Source of the DNA: JANQSP01 sp965237565
GTDB lineage: Bacteria; Bdellovibrionota; Bdellovibrionia; Bdellovibrionales; UBA1609
Direction: 5' to 3'
Assembly (NCBI GenBank): GCA_965237565.1
Contig: OZ250145.1
Span: 62,001 to 126,000 of the forward strand
DNA: 64,000 bases
The notes under the pieces were generated by a model that saw only the letters and a list, made by a program, of their open reading frames with translations, made no database searches and was not told where the DNA came from. The stretch's first letter is position 1. Each line of letters begins with the position of its first letter. Of the stretch, positions 40,494 through 48,331 are shown one piece after another. Made by a program: the position numbers and the translations under genes.

Positions 40494-40772
40494 TTAGTTC
40501 CCCTCGAAGAGGCTGATTTTTTCACCAGCTACCAATCGGACAATTGCTTTTTTCCAATACTTCACTCGTCCATAACCATGTTTTGAACGACGAGCACGTC
40601 CTCGACAAATCGCTGTTCTCACGGATTCCACTTTTACATCAAAATACTTTTCAACATGAGCTTTAATTGTTGTCTTATTCGCAGAACGAGATACTTCAAA
40701 TACGTGAGTGTTCTTACTTGCGAATAGATTATTTTTTTCTGTTAAAAGAGGACGTTTAATCACATAACTCAT
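40494..40772 (-). CDS. rplW: 50S ribosomal protein L23
   Basis: A 92-residue exit-tunnel protein. IKRPLLTEKNNLFAS, FEVSRSANKTTIKAHVEKYF and RRSKHGYGRVKYWKKAIV are typical. Start overlaps rplD by four bases. Confidence 0.95.
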   Translation of the reverse strand: MSYVIKRPLLTEKNNLFASKNTHVFEVSRSANKTTIKAHVEKYFDVKVESVRTAICRGRARRSKHGYGRVKYWKKAIVRLVAGEKISLFEGN

Positions 40773-41407
40773 CTTTTTATTCCCTCAGCAAAACGTTTTG
40801 TCAAAGCCAAAACTCCTCGCTGACTCATAACCAGATGACCGTAGCGAAGCAAATCAAAAGCATTTAAGGCTTTGACTGGTAAAAATTGAAAAGACCTGAG
40901 GTTTTTACAAGCTCTTTGAAACAAAAATTCTGCTTCTTGGTCCACCAACAAGGCTTTCCCTAGACCAAACAACTTCAATCTTTCAGACAATTCTTTCGTT
41001 TTTCCCTCTTCCGATTTCATATCCTCCACGACAAAAATTCTTTTTTCCTTCCATAAGTGAGAAAGAGCTTGTTTTAAACCAGATGCTTTCACTTTCTTCG
41101 GCAAGGAATAGTTATATTTTCTAGGACGCGGACCAAATGTTACTCCGCCAGCTTCATTCAGAGGAGAGCGAATAGAACCTTGACGAGCATTTCCCGTTCC
41201 CTTTTGACGAAAGGGCTTTTTCCCTCCCCCTCTAACCTCACCTCTCGTTTTGGCTTTGTGAGTCCCTTGTCTCCGCGAGGCTCTTTGCCAACGAATGATT
41301 TCGTGAATATTGTGTAAAGACACTTCCTGCATAAAAATGCTTTCTGGCAGTTCTAATTCACCCACTGTTTCTTTTTTCCAATTCAAAAGTTTTGCTTTCA
41401 CCATCAT
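40769..41407 (-). CDS. rplD: 50S ribosomal protein L4
   Basis: A 212-residue protein; in E. coli L4 also represses the S10 operon. RASRRQGTHKAKTRGEVRGG, KKPFRQKGTGNARQGSIRSP and FGPRPRKYNYSLPKKV are diagnostic. Thirty-three bases separate it from rplC. Whether the leader upstream of rpsJ carries an L4 target cannot be told by eye. Confidence 0.95.
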   Translation of the reverse strand: MMVKAKLLNWKKETVGELELPESIFMQEVSLHNIHEIIRWQRASRRQGTHKAKTRGEVRGGGKKPFRQKGTGNARQGSIRSPLNEAGGVTFGPRPRKYNYSLPKKVKASGLKQALSHLWKEKRIFVVEDMKSEEGKTKELSERLKLFGLGKALLVDQEAEFLFQRACKNLRSFQFLPVKALNAFDLLRYGHLVMSQRGVLALTKRFAEGIKR

Positions 41408-41440
41408 TAACTTTTCGCCTTACTTTGGTTTTTTACCTTG

Positions 41441-42217
41441 TTAGATTTTGTGTAAGTACACTAAGGAATTCCTAGCTCCAGCAACGGAACCTTTTACAAC
41501 AATTAATTGCTCATCCGGAATGACATCAATCACTCGCACATTTTTCAAACTTGTTTGCCTCACACCATAGTGGCCCGGCATTTTTTTCCCAGGCATTACA
41601 CGAGCCGGCTCTGTCCGGTTTCCAATAGAACCGGAAGTCCGATGCGTTTTGGCTCCGTGAGAGGCCGGTCCGCCTTTAAAGTGCCATCTCTTTACCACGC
41701 CTGCAAAACCATGTCCCTTTGAAACACTTGTCAGCTTCAGCATGTCCCCTTTTTGAATAGAATGAATGGAGACAGGCTGAGCCACTTTTATATTCTCGCT
41801 AGGGCTCTGTCTGACCTCGCGAATGTAACGAGCCCCTTGTTCAAAACCAGCAGGAGATAAATGTTTTTTTATAGCCTTTGAACATCGTTCGTTCTTTTGG
41901 GGAACAAAGGCTATTTGTATGCTCTCGTATCCATCCCTTTGCTTGGTCTTGACCTGAGAAACAAATGAAGTAGGCATTTTTAAAAACGTTACAGCTAGGC
42001 AAGTTCCTTTTTCATCGTAAACGGAGGACATTCCCTTTTTAAAAGCATAGAGCCCATTGAGTTTCACAGTTTCTATTTCTGCCTGTTTGGATTCTGTGGC
42101 TCCTACTTGTTTGGATTCCGTGGCTCTTGCTTCCGTTTTCTTGGACTCGGTAGTTTCTTTGTCAATTTTGGATTCAAAGTTTTTCTTTGAGTTTGGAATC
42201 TGATCTTTTTTAGTCAT
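41441..42217 (-). CDS. rplC: 50S ribosomal protein L3 with N-terminal extension
   Basis: A 258-residue protein. The L3 core starts near residue 52 (LNGLYAFKKGMSSVYDEKG) and contains VSKGHGFAGVVKRWHFKGGP, SHGAKTHRTSGSIG and MPGKKMPGHYG. The first 50 residues are a polar, Lys/Glu/Ser-rich extension with two ATESKQ repeats, not seen in ordinary L3 (about 210 aa). I chose the ATG at 42217, which overlaps the end of rpsJ (AATGACTAA), rather than the ATG at 42244 inside rpsJ. Confidence 0.93.
   Translation of the reverse strand: MTKKDQIPNSKKNFESKIDKETTESKKTEARATESKQVGATESKQAEIETVKLNGLYAFKKGMSSVYDEKGTCLAVTFLKMPTSFVSQVKTKQRDGYESIQIAFVPQKNERCSKAIKKHLSPAGFEQGARYIREVRQSPSENIKVAQPVSIHSIQKGDMLKLTSVSKGHGFAGVVKRWHFKGGPASHGAKTHRTSGSIGNRTEPARVMPGKKMPGHYGVRQTSLKNVRVIDVIPDEQLIVVKGSVAGARNSLVYLHKI
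42084..42126. repeat. 19-bp direct repeat in the rplC N-terminal extension
   Basis: Copies at 42084-42102 and 42108-42126 differ at one base and are offset by 24 bases, repeating eight codons including ATESKQ in L3. Confidence 0.75.
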
Positions 42218-42539
42218 TTTTGCTTCTCGTAAAAATAACAACATCCACTCCAGCCGGAAGATCTAGCTTCATCAATTGGCTAACAGTCTGAGGAGTTGGT
42301 TCCGAGATCTCCAAAAGCCGTTTGTAACAACGAATCTCGAATTGTTCTCTAGATTTTTTATTTACATGAGGAGATCGCAAAACTGTGTAGCGATTAATTT
42401 TTACAGGCAAAGGGATGGGACCAGCCACATTGGCTCCCGTCCTCTTGGCCGTATCTACAATCCCGCGGACGGACTGGTCCAAGAGCTTGTGATCGAAGCC
42501 TGTGAGACGAATTCGTATTCTCTGTCCTTCCATTTCCAT
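42210..42539 (-). CDS. rpsJ: 30S ribosomal protein S10
   Basis: A 109-residue protein; also NusE in antitermination. GQRIRIRLTGFDHKLLDQS, RTGANVAGPIPLPVKINRYT and VLRSPHVNKKSREQFE are diagnostic. The first ATG (42539) has AGG nine bases upstream; an ATG two codons later is the other option. First gene of the S10-spc unit. No tuf, fusA, rpsG or rpsL lies upstream; instead a tRNA-Arg gene is read divergently. Confidence 0.95.
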   Translation of the reverse strand: MEMEGQRIRIRLTGFDHKLLDQSVRGIVDTAKRTGANVAGPIPLPVKINRYTVLRSPHVNKKSREQFEIRCYKRLLEISEPTPQTVSQLMKLDLPAGVDVVIFTRSKND

Positions 42540-42805
42540 TTGTTCTAACCTGCCTACGAGTGATCAAATCCTCTCCTGTTACAATTGCCACGTATCCCCT
42601 AAACGAAATGGGAACTTCCTTATCCAGCACTTTCTTATTGTTAAGCAAGATAGCGGGCTCCCTACTAAAACCAACAACGCATGTCGGACCCAGCTCATCT
42701 TGTCAAATACAGAGCCAAGAGATATAATGCAACGTGTGAAGCTACCCCATTCCTTTTTTTCAAGTCAAGTCTCATCTAGCGGGTATTTGTAAGAAACTTT
42801 TTTCA
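42540..42805. other. Divergent region between rpsJ and tRNA-Arg (S10 leader)
   Basis: A 266-bp region that must include the S10-operon promoter and leader on the minus strand. TTGACA occurs on the minus strand at 42706-42701 but no good -10 follows at 16-18 bp. The plus strand has a better promoter, given separately. No protein gene is supported here. Confidence 0.4.
42700..42728 (+). promoter_or_regulatory. Candidate sigma-70 promoter for tRNA-Arg
   Basis: TTGTCA at 42700-42705 (5/6 of consensus) and TATAAT at 42723-42728 (6/6) are spaced by exactly 17 bp. Transcription would start near 42735, about 70 bp before the tRNA, leaving a short 5' leader for RNase P removal. This is the best promoter-like sequence I found in the window. 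Confidence 0.6.
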
Positions 42806-42880
42806 GGTCACGTAGCTCAGTTTGGATAGAGCAACAGTTTCCGGAACTGTAGGTCGTGGGTTCGAATCCTACCGTGACCA
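42806..42880 (+). tRNA. tRNA-Arg(CCG)
   Basis: A complete cloverleaf: acceptor GGTCACG with CGTGACC, D arm with GCTC/GAGC, anticodon stem ACAGT/ACTGT with loop TTCCGGA (anticodon CCG at 42841-42843, reading CGG), and T arm with TTCGAAT. A is the discriminator at 42880; the CCA tail is not encoded. It stands alone, divergent from rpsJ. Confidence 0.95.
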
Positions 42881-43098
42881 CTTAAAATAAGTAATACCAA
42901 CAAGTTAGAGAATATACTTGCCTATAACTATTACAAACTATTACACCCCTTATCCACATCCCTAGCTTGCAAAGAGGCTTGAGGGGGAAAAGCTGTGTTT
43001 TTTTCACTAGCCCTTGAAAGAAATCTAGGAGTCTTTGTCACTCTCTTCTCTGTGCTACAATCAATGAAGAAACACATTGTAAAATAAGAACTCCACTT
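42881..43098 (+). other. Intergenic region before the antiporter gene
   Basis: A 218-bp plus-strand leader. TTGTCA is followed by TACAAT (ending near 43062) but the spacing is only 15 bp, so it is a poor candidate promoter for the antiporter. No terminator hairpin is visible after the tRNA. Confidence 0.25.
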
Positions 43099-44289
43099 AT
43101 GAATTTGATTACCAGCCTTTTGTTACTTTTGATCTGTTCTAGGCTCTTTGGCCGTCTCTTCAAATTGCTAGGGTTTCAGGAAATCATCGGCGAAATCCTA
43201 GGAGGACTCTTGATTGGACTGACTCAATTCGTGAGTCCCAGTCAGGAACTTAGTGGCATTGTGGAGCTATCAATTTTTCTGCTCATATTTTCTGCTGGCC
43301 TCGAAATGAGTCTGAAAGATATCTTTTCTGCAATTAGAAAAAAAGCTCTCATCTGTACCTTTGTTAGCTTTTCTATTTCTTTTTCAACCGGCGCAGTTTT
43401 GGCTTATCTGATAGGATTGAAATTAATATCCATTCTCGTGGTAAGCCTTTGTTTTTCCATCACTGCTTTGCCCATAGTTGTGAGTCTCATTCAAAATTTC
43501 AAAATCACAGACTCCAGAGTGGGACACTTGATCGTAGCTTCAGCTGTCTTGACAGATATCATTGCACTTCTCTTCTTGGGAATCGCCTTTGATATGGGAA
43601 AAACCAATACAACATTAGAATTTTTGCAAACTTTTGCCATAAAGGGATTTAAAATGGCTGTATTTTTTATCACAGTCATGATCGTTAATAAATTTTTAAA
43701 ATTTGAATTTTCCCATGTACACAAAACAGAAAAATTATTTGGTCGAATGATTGATTACCTAGGCTCTGAAGCCGTTTTTGGGGTGGGGGTGGTTTTTGTT
43801 CTTTGTTTTTCCACGCTCAGCGAATCCCTTGGTTTTCATTTTATTATTGGTGCTTTCTTTGGCGGACTCTTGTTGAATAAAGATATTATTGGGACCAATG
43901 CCTTTCGTTCTATGAGCAACACCCTAGATGCAGTAACAAAACATTTTCTTACTCCCATTTTCTTCGCCTACATTGGTTTGCATTTTTCAATAGAAGCTTT
44001 TGAAGTATGGCAGACACTTCTTTTGGTGGTCGTAGGAGCTTTTATTAGCAAAATTTTTGGTTGTTGGTTGGGTGGTCGATTGGCCGGCATCAGTAACAGG
44101 GAATCCTTGCAAATGGGTATTGTACTAAACTCTAGAGGGGTACTAGATCTGATTGTGGCCAACTTGGCTTTTTCAAAGGGTTATATTCAGTCTGACATTT
44201 TTTCTATTCTGATATTTTTGGGTGTTAGCAGTGTGATTCTCAATCCTATTTTATACAGGCGAATGATTGCTCCTGCACAAACGAAGTAA
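43099..44289 (+). CDS. Cation:proton antiporter, CPA2/Kef-type membrane domain
   Basis: A 396-residue inner-membrane protein with about eleven to twelve hydrophobic helices. FQEIIGEILGGLLIGL, the ITALPIVVSLIQN segment, ASAVLTDIIALLFLG (with the transport Asp) and LNSRGVLDLIVANLAF fit the monovalent cation:proton antiporter 2 family (NhaS3/KefB-like). There is no C-terminal RCK/TrkA-N domain, so it is the bare transporter. Ion preference (Na or K) cannot be read from sequence. It converges with the downstream lipoprotein gene; no operon partner. Confidence 0.88.
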   Translation: MNLITSLLLLLICSRLFGRLFKLLGFQEIIGEILGGLLIGLTQFVSPSQELSGIVELSIFLLIFSAGLEMSLKDIFSAIRKKALICTFVSFSISFSTGAVLAYLIGLKLISILVVSLCFSITALPIVVSLIQNFKITDSRVGHLIVASAVLTDIIALLFLGIAFDMGKTNTTLEFLQTFAIKGFKMAVFFITVMIVNKFLKFEFSHVHKTEKLFGRMIDYLGSEAVFGVGVVFVLCFSTLSESLGFHFIIGAFFGGLLLNKDIIGTNAFRSMSNTLDAVTKHFLTPIFFAYIGLHFSIEAFEVWQTLLLVVVGAFISKIFGCWLGGRLAGISNRESLQMGIVLNSRGVLDLIVANLAFSKGYIQSDIFSILIFLGVSSVILNPILYRRMIAPAQTK

Positions 44290-44349
44290 AACTCTCTCTG
44301 CATATCTGTAAGAAGCTATACCCCCTTTCACGATTCGCACAAGATGACT

Positions 44350-45111
44350 CTATTTTTTACAAATGGGAACCAGTTGTAATCCCTCTTTTCCAAAATTGCA
44401 GATAGGTACAGACCAAATCATCCTTGCTTCATTCACGCAAAAAACTTTGAGAACTGTAGATGCCTCCTGATGGGAAGAACTCTTCCAACCGCAAACCAAG
44501 AGGCTTCCCTCTTCAGAACAAGTGGCTATACCACTGGCTTGAAAATTTGACTCACAAACAGCTTGGTAGGATTTGTCTTCTTTAATTGGTGCTGTGTTTT
44601 TCAAGCATTTCGCGTTACCCTGATTGCAGGAAGGAATAATGTTTTGTAAAGCATGATCCTCTTCATTTACGCAAACAGCTTTGCTCTCCTTGCATTTGGG
44701 AACGCCATTTGAACAAATCGGTTCCCCTGTTACACAATTCACCTTTTTTTCAAAATTTTTGGAGTCCCTTTGCCCTTTTTCTGACTTGTCATCTAGATCC
44801 TCTGTCTCTTCACAATTTTCTTTTTTCTCACCCACAAGGACTTGGTAAGCATCTGATTTTGTCTTTGTAAGGAAAGTGATTTCATAGTTATCAGCTTTGT
44901 ATTCTTTTTCTTCTTCCTTAATGGCGAAAGGGAAATCCCCGCCTAAGCCAAAAAAATATTCGATCAAACTTATACAAGATTTTGGCTTGAGATGTATTTC
45001 TTCTCCACCACTTTTTGTGAGTATAAGTTCCTCATCTGTTTGATTTATGACTGTATGAATTTTGCATCCCATTAAGAACGAACACAAAAAAATAATCGCA
45101 AAAAATTTCAT
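44350..45111 (-). CDS. Cys-rich putative lipoprotein
   Basis: A 253-residue secreted protein. I chose the ATG at 45111 because GGGAG lies five bases upstream; it starts MKFFAIIFLCSFLMGC, a textbook lipoprotein signal with lipobox LMGC (Cys16). The mature protein has an N-terminal beta-like part (residues 17-100), an acidic linker, and a C-terminal part with many Cys (CVTGEPICSNGVPKC, CVNEED, SCNQGNAKC, CGWKSS, CKK) in pairs that suggest small disulfide repeats. No family recognised. It follows an outer-membrane-like gene and is probably an envelope component. Confidence 0.75.
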   Translation of the reverse strand: MKFFAIIFLCSFLMGCKIHTVINQTDEELILTKSGGEEIHLKPKSCISLIEYFFGLGGDFPFAIKEEEKEYKADNYEITFLTKTKSDAYQVLVGEKKENCEETEDLDDKSEKGQRDSKNFEKKVNCVTGEPICSNGVPKCKESKAVCVNEEDHALQNIIPSCNQGNAKCLKNTAPIKEDKSYQAVCESNFQASGIATCSEEGSLLVCGWKSSSHQEASTVLKVFCVNEARMIWSVPICNFGKEGLQLVPICKK

Positions 45112-45203
45112 TTTTTCTCCCTCATCTTTGCACGGCAAAGTCCGACTGAAAGCAAAACAATTTGGAAACCACTTTTTTGCCTCATTGGATAAAAAACTCA
45201 GAG

Positions 45204-45881
45204 CTAGAAACTGAGATTAAGCCAAAGTCCAACAGATAGGAACCAAGTCTGATAAAATAAAATATCACTTATTTTTTCTGACTCATTCTTTGTAGCCGTA
45301 ACAGATTCACCGTAATCTATGCGAACGACCGAGAACAGAGGCTTGTAAACACCCAATTCCAAATTCAAAGAAAGCTTGTCAATTAAAATAAATCGATAGC
45401 CTATATGAAATGTGGGACCATGATTGAAAATATTTATTGTGTAGGTTTCATCTTCGGGCAAAGTTTGCCTTCCTATATCGGCTGAGAGAATAATATCCCT
45501 TTCCACTCTTCCGTCACTTGGAACCATCAAGCGATAACCCGCTTCTAGGTAAGGACCTTGATACATGTTTATTCCCCAACCGAAACTTCCATCAAAAATC
45601 ACGGAATTTGTTAAAGCTCTCGTAACCAAATGTAATTCACTAGCTTCCATACCTAGCTGGGGCCCTACCCTCCGATAAGTATCTATGAAAAAATCCATTG
45701 CAAATCCAGCACCCAATTCAGTGTAAATCTGAGAACTAAAATGATATCGTCCTTGCAAAGCAATCTGAACAGGAAATTCTGTTCCAAAGCTGAGTTCGAA
45801 ACGATCATTCCCTGAAACGAAGGCCATAGAAGAAAAAGGTACAAAAATGAGAAAAATCAAAAAATATTTAAACCGACCCAT
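45204..45881 (-). CDS. Putative outer-membrane beta-barrel protein
   Basis: A 225-residue protein with a cleavable signal peptide (FLIFLIFVPFSSMAF) and alternating hydrophobic/aromatic strands (RFELSFGTEFPVQIALQGRY, IYTELGAGFAMDF, PYLEAGYRLM, GPTFHIGYRFI, LNLELGVYKP), ending in WLSVGLWLNLSF, a typical barrel end with terminal Phe. No specific family recognised. It lies 110 bp after the HD phosphohydrolase gene and 92 bp before the Cys-rich lipoprotein; the three may be cotranscribed. Confidence 0.7.
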   Translation of the reverse strand: MGRFKYFLIFLIFVPFSSMAFVSGNDRFELSFGTEFPVQIALQGRYHFSSQIYTELGAGFAMDFFIDTYRRVGPQLGMEASELHLVTRALTNSVIFDGSFGWGINMYQGPYLEAGYRLMVPSDGRVERDIILSADIGRQTLPEDETYTINIFNHGPTFHIGYRFILIDKLSLNLELGVYKPLFSVVRIDYGESVTATKNESEKISDILFYQTWFLSVGLWLNLSF

Positions 45882-45991
45882 TGCTTTCCCTCCTATTCAC
45901 AAAAAGACACCAACACCAGTTAGGACTCTACCATCATTGGATTCAACAGACTATTTATAACAAGCCATAGGTCATGAAAAAGCCAAAATAT

Positions 45992-47332
45992 TTATAAAAG
46001 AGACTGAATACTTCTTTCCACAACTGGTCTATTTTCTGGTGATACATAGATGCGATCAACCAGTTGGACGTGGTCCAATTGATTGAATGCTTTCATCTTT
46101 TCTCGAAGTTTTACAGCTGATTTCTTTTCCTCATCCAAAAAAATATAAATGGGATAATTTTCCTCTGCTTCCGGTACCAAATAAAGCCGTCTTATATGAG
46201 CCATTGAATTGGTGTGAATAAAATGAATTTTGTTCTTCTCTAAGAAGATTTTTATTTTTTCTAACGTTTTACTTGGTTCTTGTTGTTTCAAATAAGGATA
46301 TTGAATCTCATAAACTCTCTCATAAGGTTTTTTTTCAATAATTCTCCTTGCCCATTCATTACTCTTGCTTGCCCCTCTGAGATTTTCAAACAAAGTATCA
46401 TCTGTGCAGAAAATGTATTCATCTAGAGAAATAGGAATATGAAAATCACAATCCGGACTGGAAAAATAACGACAAAGCATTGCGTCCATCGCAACCATCT
46501 TGTTGTGAAAATACACAACCAATCCCATGTGTCGTCGACCCAATAGGAAATTTTCAACACTGTATAAAGCACGTGGTCCAATAGCCAAAAAAACTTTTTC
46601 TTTTTGAATATATAATTCTAGATTGTTCAATATCCACTCGTGATCACAGAGTCCGTAGTTGGTACCGCAAAAATAAGAATCCCTCCGCAGGTAATCCATG
46701 CGATCTACATCCAAATCAGAGCTAATGATTTGTTTCAACAGAGGTCTAAAATCCAAACCATCTGAAATAAAAAAATTCTTATCCGGCAATGAAACTCTGT
46801 CATCTATCAAAGAGGCCACACATAAAGGATCAACATCCATGGAGCGAATCATATCGGCTAGATCGGATTCTAAAATAAATTTGATTGTGTAATGCTCGTG
46901 AGTCGCTTTCTTCTCAGAAGCTACTGATTCTTTTTTGAAAGCCTGGATAGGAAGAGCTGATAGCAAAGGCATAGCTGCCTCAGAGATATGAGACAAGGGA
47001 CCATGACCTACATCATGCAAAAGAGCGGCGATCCTTAGCAACTGACGAAATTGCTTTCTTTTTTGCGAGTTGAGTATTTTGCCGTCAGAAAACAAGGAAT
47101 CAAAAGCCCGCCCTGCCAGATGAGAAACTCCCAAAGAATGTAAGAAACGATTGTGAACGGCGCCGGGAAAAGCAAACTCAGAAAAACCTAACTGACGAAT
47201 GTATCGAAGTCTTTGGAAGATCAGGGAATCAAGCACACGAGACTCGGCGTCGGAAAAAGTAATGTGCTTATGTACGGGATCCAGTATTCTCACAAGCCAC
47301 GGGAAGCTACTAAAACGAAAAATACCCGTCAA
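45992..47332 (-). CDS. HD-domain phosphohydrolase, dGTPase/SAMHD1-like
   Basis: A 446-residue cytoplasmic enzyme. The N-terminal DPVHKHITFSDAESRVLDS, FQRLRYIRQLG, NRFLHSLGVSHLA, then the metal-binding HD in AALLHDVGHGPLSH and SSDLDVDRMDYLRRDSYF match the large HD family that includes dGTPases and SAMHD1. Whether it hydrolyses dNTPs or another phosphate ester is not determinable. The gene is transcribed alone or with the barrel and lipoprotein genes downstream, and is divergent from the small secreted protein. Confidence 0.9.
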   Translation of the reverse strand: MTGIFRFSSFPWLVRILDPVHKHITFSDAESRVLDSLIFQRLRYIRQLGFSEFAFPGAVHNRFLHSLGVSHLAGRAFDSLFSDGKILNSQKRKQFRQLLRIAALLHDVGHGPLSHISEAAMPLLSALPIQAFKKESVASEKKATHEHYTIKFILESDLADMIRSMDVDPLCVASLIDDRVSLPDKNFFISDGLDFRPLLKQIISSDLDVDRMDYLRRDSYFCGTNYGLCDHEWILNNLELYIQKEKVFLAIGPRALYSVENFLLGRRHMGLVVYFHNKMVAMDAMLCRYFSSPDCDFHIPISLDEYIFCTDDTLFENLRGASKSNEWARRIIEKKPYERVYEIQYPYLKQQEPSKTLEKIKIFLEKNKIHFIHTNSMAHIRRLYLVPEAEENYPIYIFLDEEKKSAVKLREKMKAFNQLDHVQLVDRIYVSPENRPVVERSIQSLL

Positions 47333-47557
47333 GTGCAGAAAATGAAATTTTCTTACTTGATCTTACAATAAAAATCAAATTACGTGGCAAGGCTAAAATT
47401 AATGCACTAAATTAGCCTCTAAAAAATACAAAAAAAATTACGTCTTAATTTGTGAGGAGTTGCGAGCAATTGCTCAGAAACAGAGAGCTTTCTTTCTATT
47501 GACCACAAAGAAAAAATGATTAGTCTCTGCCTCTACGTTCTTCAAAAAAGGAATCAG
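47333..47557. other. AT-rich divergent intergenic region
   Basis: A 225-bp spacer between the HD gene (minus) and the small secreted protein (plus), rich in A and T. It contains a perfect 12-bp palindrome (listed separately) and should carry both promoters. Confidence 0.4.
47464..47475. promoter_or_regulatory. 12-bp perfect palindrome, possible operator
   Basis: GAGCAATTGCTC reads the same on both strands. It lies 94 bp before the small secreted-protein start and about 130 bp before the HD start, in a position compatible with a dimeric regulator. No known family motif matched by eye; could be chance. Confidence 0.25.
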
Positions 47558-47911
47558 ATGATAATAAATATTTCCAAAATCTGTTTTGTGATTGCTTTGT
47601 TTTTTACACTCTCTTCTTCCAAGGCTTCAAAAAGCCCAGCCACTCAACAAACTTGGCTGAATCAACAAGCTCCGGTCATTCAAGGAAATTTACAAGTTCT
47701 CACTACTTTTGAGGAAAAGGAATACTGGAAAAATGAAGCAAACAGGTTGTTAGAACAAATCAATCAAAAACACTTTGGAGAAAGTGAATTTCTCAAAGCC
47801 CAAAGAGAATTGATGCATGTTAACCGTCCACTCATGGGAGTTGTAAAACACGAGGCCGATTCGCTTTCCCAAAAAGAGTATGAAAGAAAAATATTAGGGA
47901 CTCGTTATTGA
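47558..47911 (+). CDS. Small secreted protein, unknown function
   Basis: A 117-residue protein. I chose the ATG at 47558 with AAGGA five bases upstream; it begins with a signal peptide (ICFVIALFFTLSSSKA). The mature part is polar and helical (FEEKEYWKNEANRLLEQINQ). No family recognised. It ends 22 bp from the convergent ridA stop. Confidence 0.65.
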   Translation: MIINISKICFVIALFFTLSSSKASKSPATQQTWLNQQAPVIQGNLQVLTTFEEKEYWKNEANRLLEQINQKHFGESEFLKAQRELMHVNRPLMGVVKHEADSLSQKEYERKILGTRY

Positions 47912-47933
47912 ATGCTTTGAAATTTCTTTACAG

Positions 47934-48317
47934 TCATTTTTCCAAAAAAGCGATCGCCTCTATCTCTATTCCAACCCCTTTGGGAAGCTCCGAAACGGCA
48001 ACACAAGAACGAGCTGGAAAGGGAGGCGTAAAATACATACTGTACACCTCATTGACAATGGAAAAGTCTTTCATTTTGACTAAATAGATTGTGGTCTTAA
48101 TGATGTGCTGAAAATTCATACCGGCAGATTGTAAAACAGCATCAATATTCTCCATCACTTTTTTTGTCTGTAGGGCTATCTCACCTCTCACCAATTCTTT
48201 TGTTTGCGAATCCATAGGAATTTGCCCAGAAAGAAATAAAAATGGTTCCAGCCAAAGAGCTTGAGAGTAGGAACCGATAGGCTGAGGAGCTTTCTGAGAT
48301 AAAATAACTTTTTTCAT
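47934..48317 (-). CDS. ridA: RidA-family enamine/imine deaminase
   Basis: A 127-residue protein. APQPIGSYSQALWLEPFLFLSGQIPMD, TKKVMENIDAVLQSAGMNFQ, PPFPARSCVAVSELPKGVGIEIE with the active-site Arg are diagnostic of RidA (YjgF), which clears reactive 2-aminoacrylate-type intermediates. It lies 14 bp after the pilR-like gene in the same direction, so read-through from the pilus regulator unit is likely. Confidence 0.93.
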   Translation of the reverse strand: MKKVILSQKAPQPIGSYSQALWLEPFLFLSGQIPMDSQTKELVRGEIALQTKKVMENIDAVLQSAGMNFQHIIKTTIYLVKMKDFSIVNEVYSMYFTPPFPARSCVAVSELPKGVGIEIEAIAFLEK

Positions 48318-48331
48318 GTATTTAACCGCCC

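Noticed and set aside
42394..42648. An 84-codon minus-strand frame overlapping the start of rpsJ
   Set aside because: It shares rpsJ DNA in another frame and has no family similarity.
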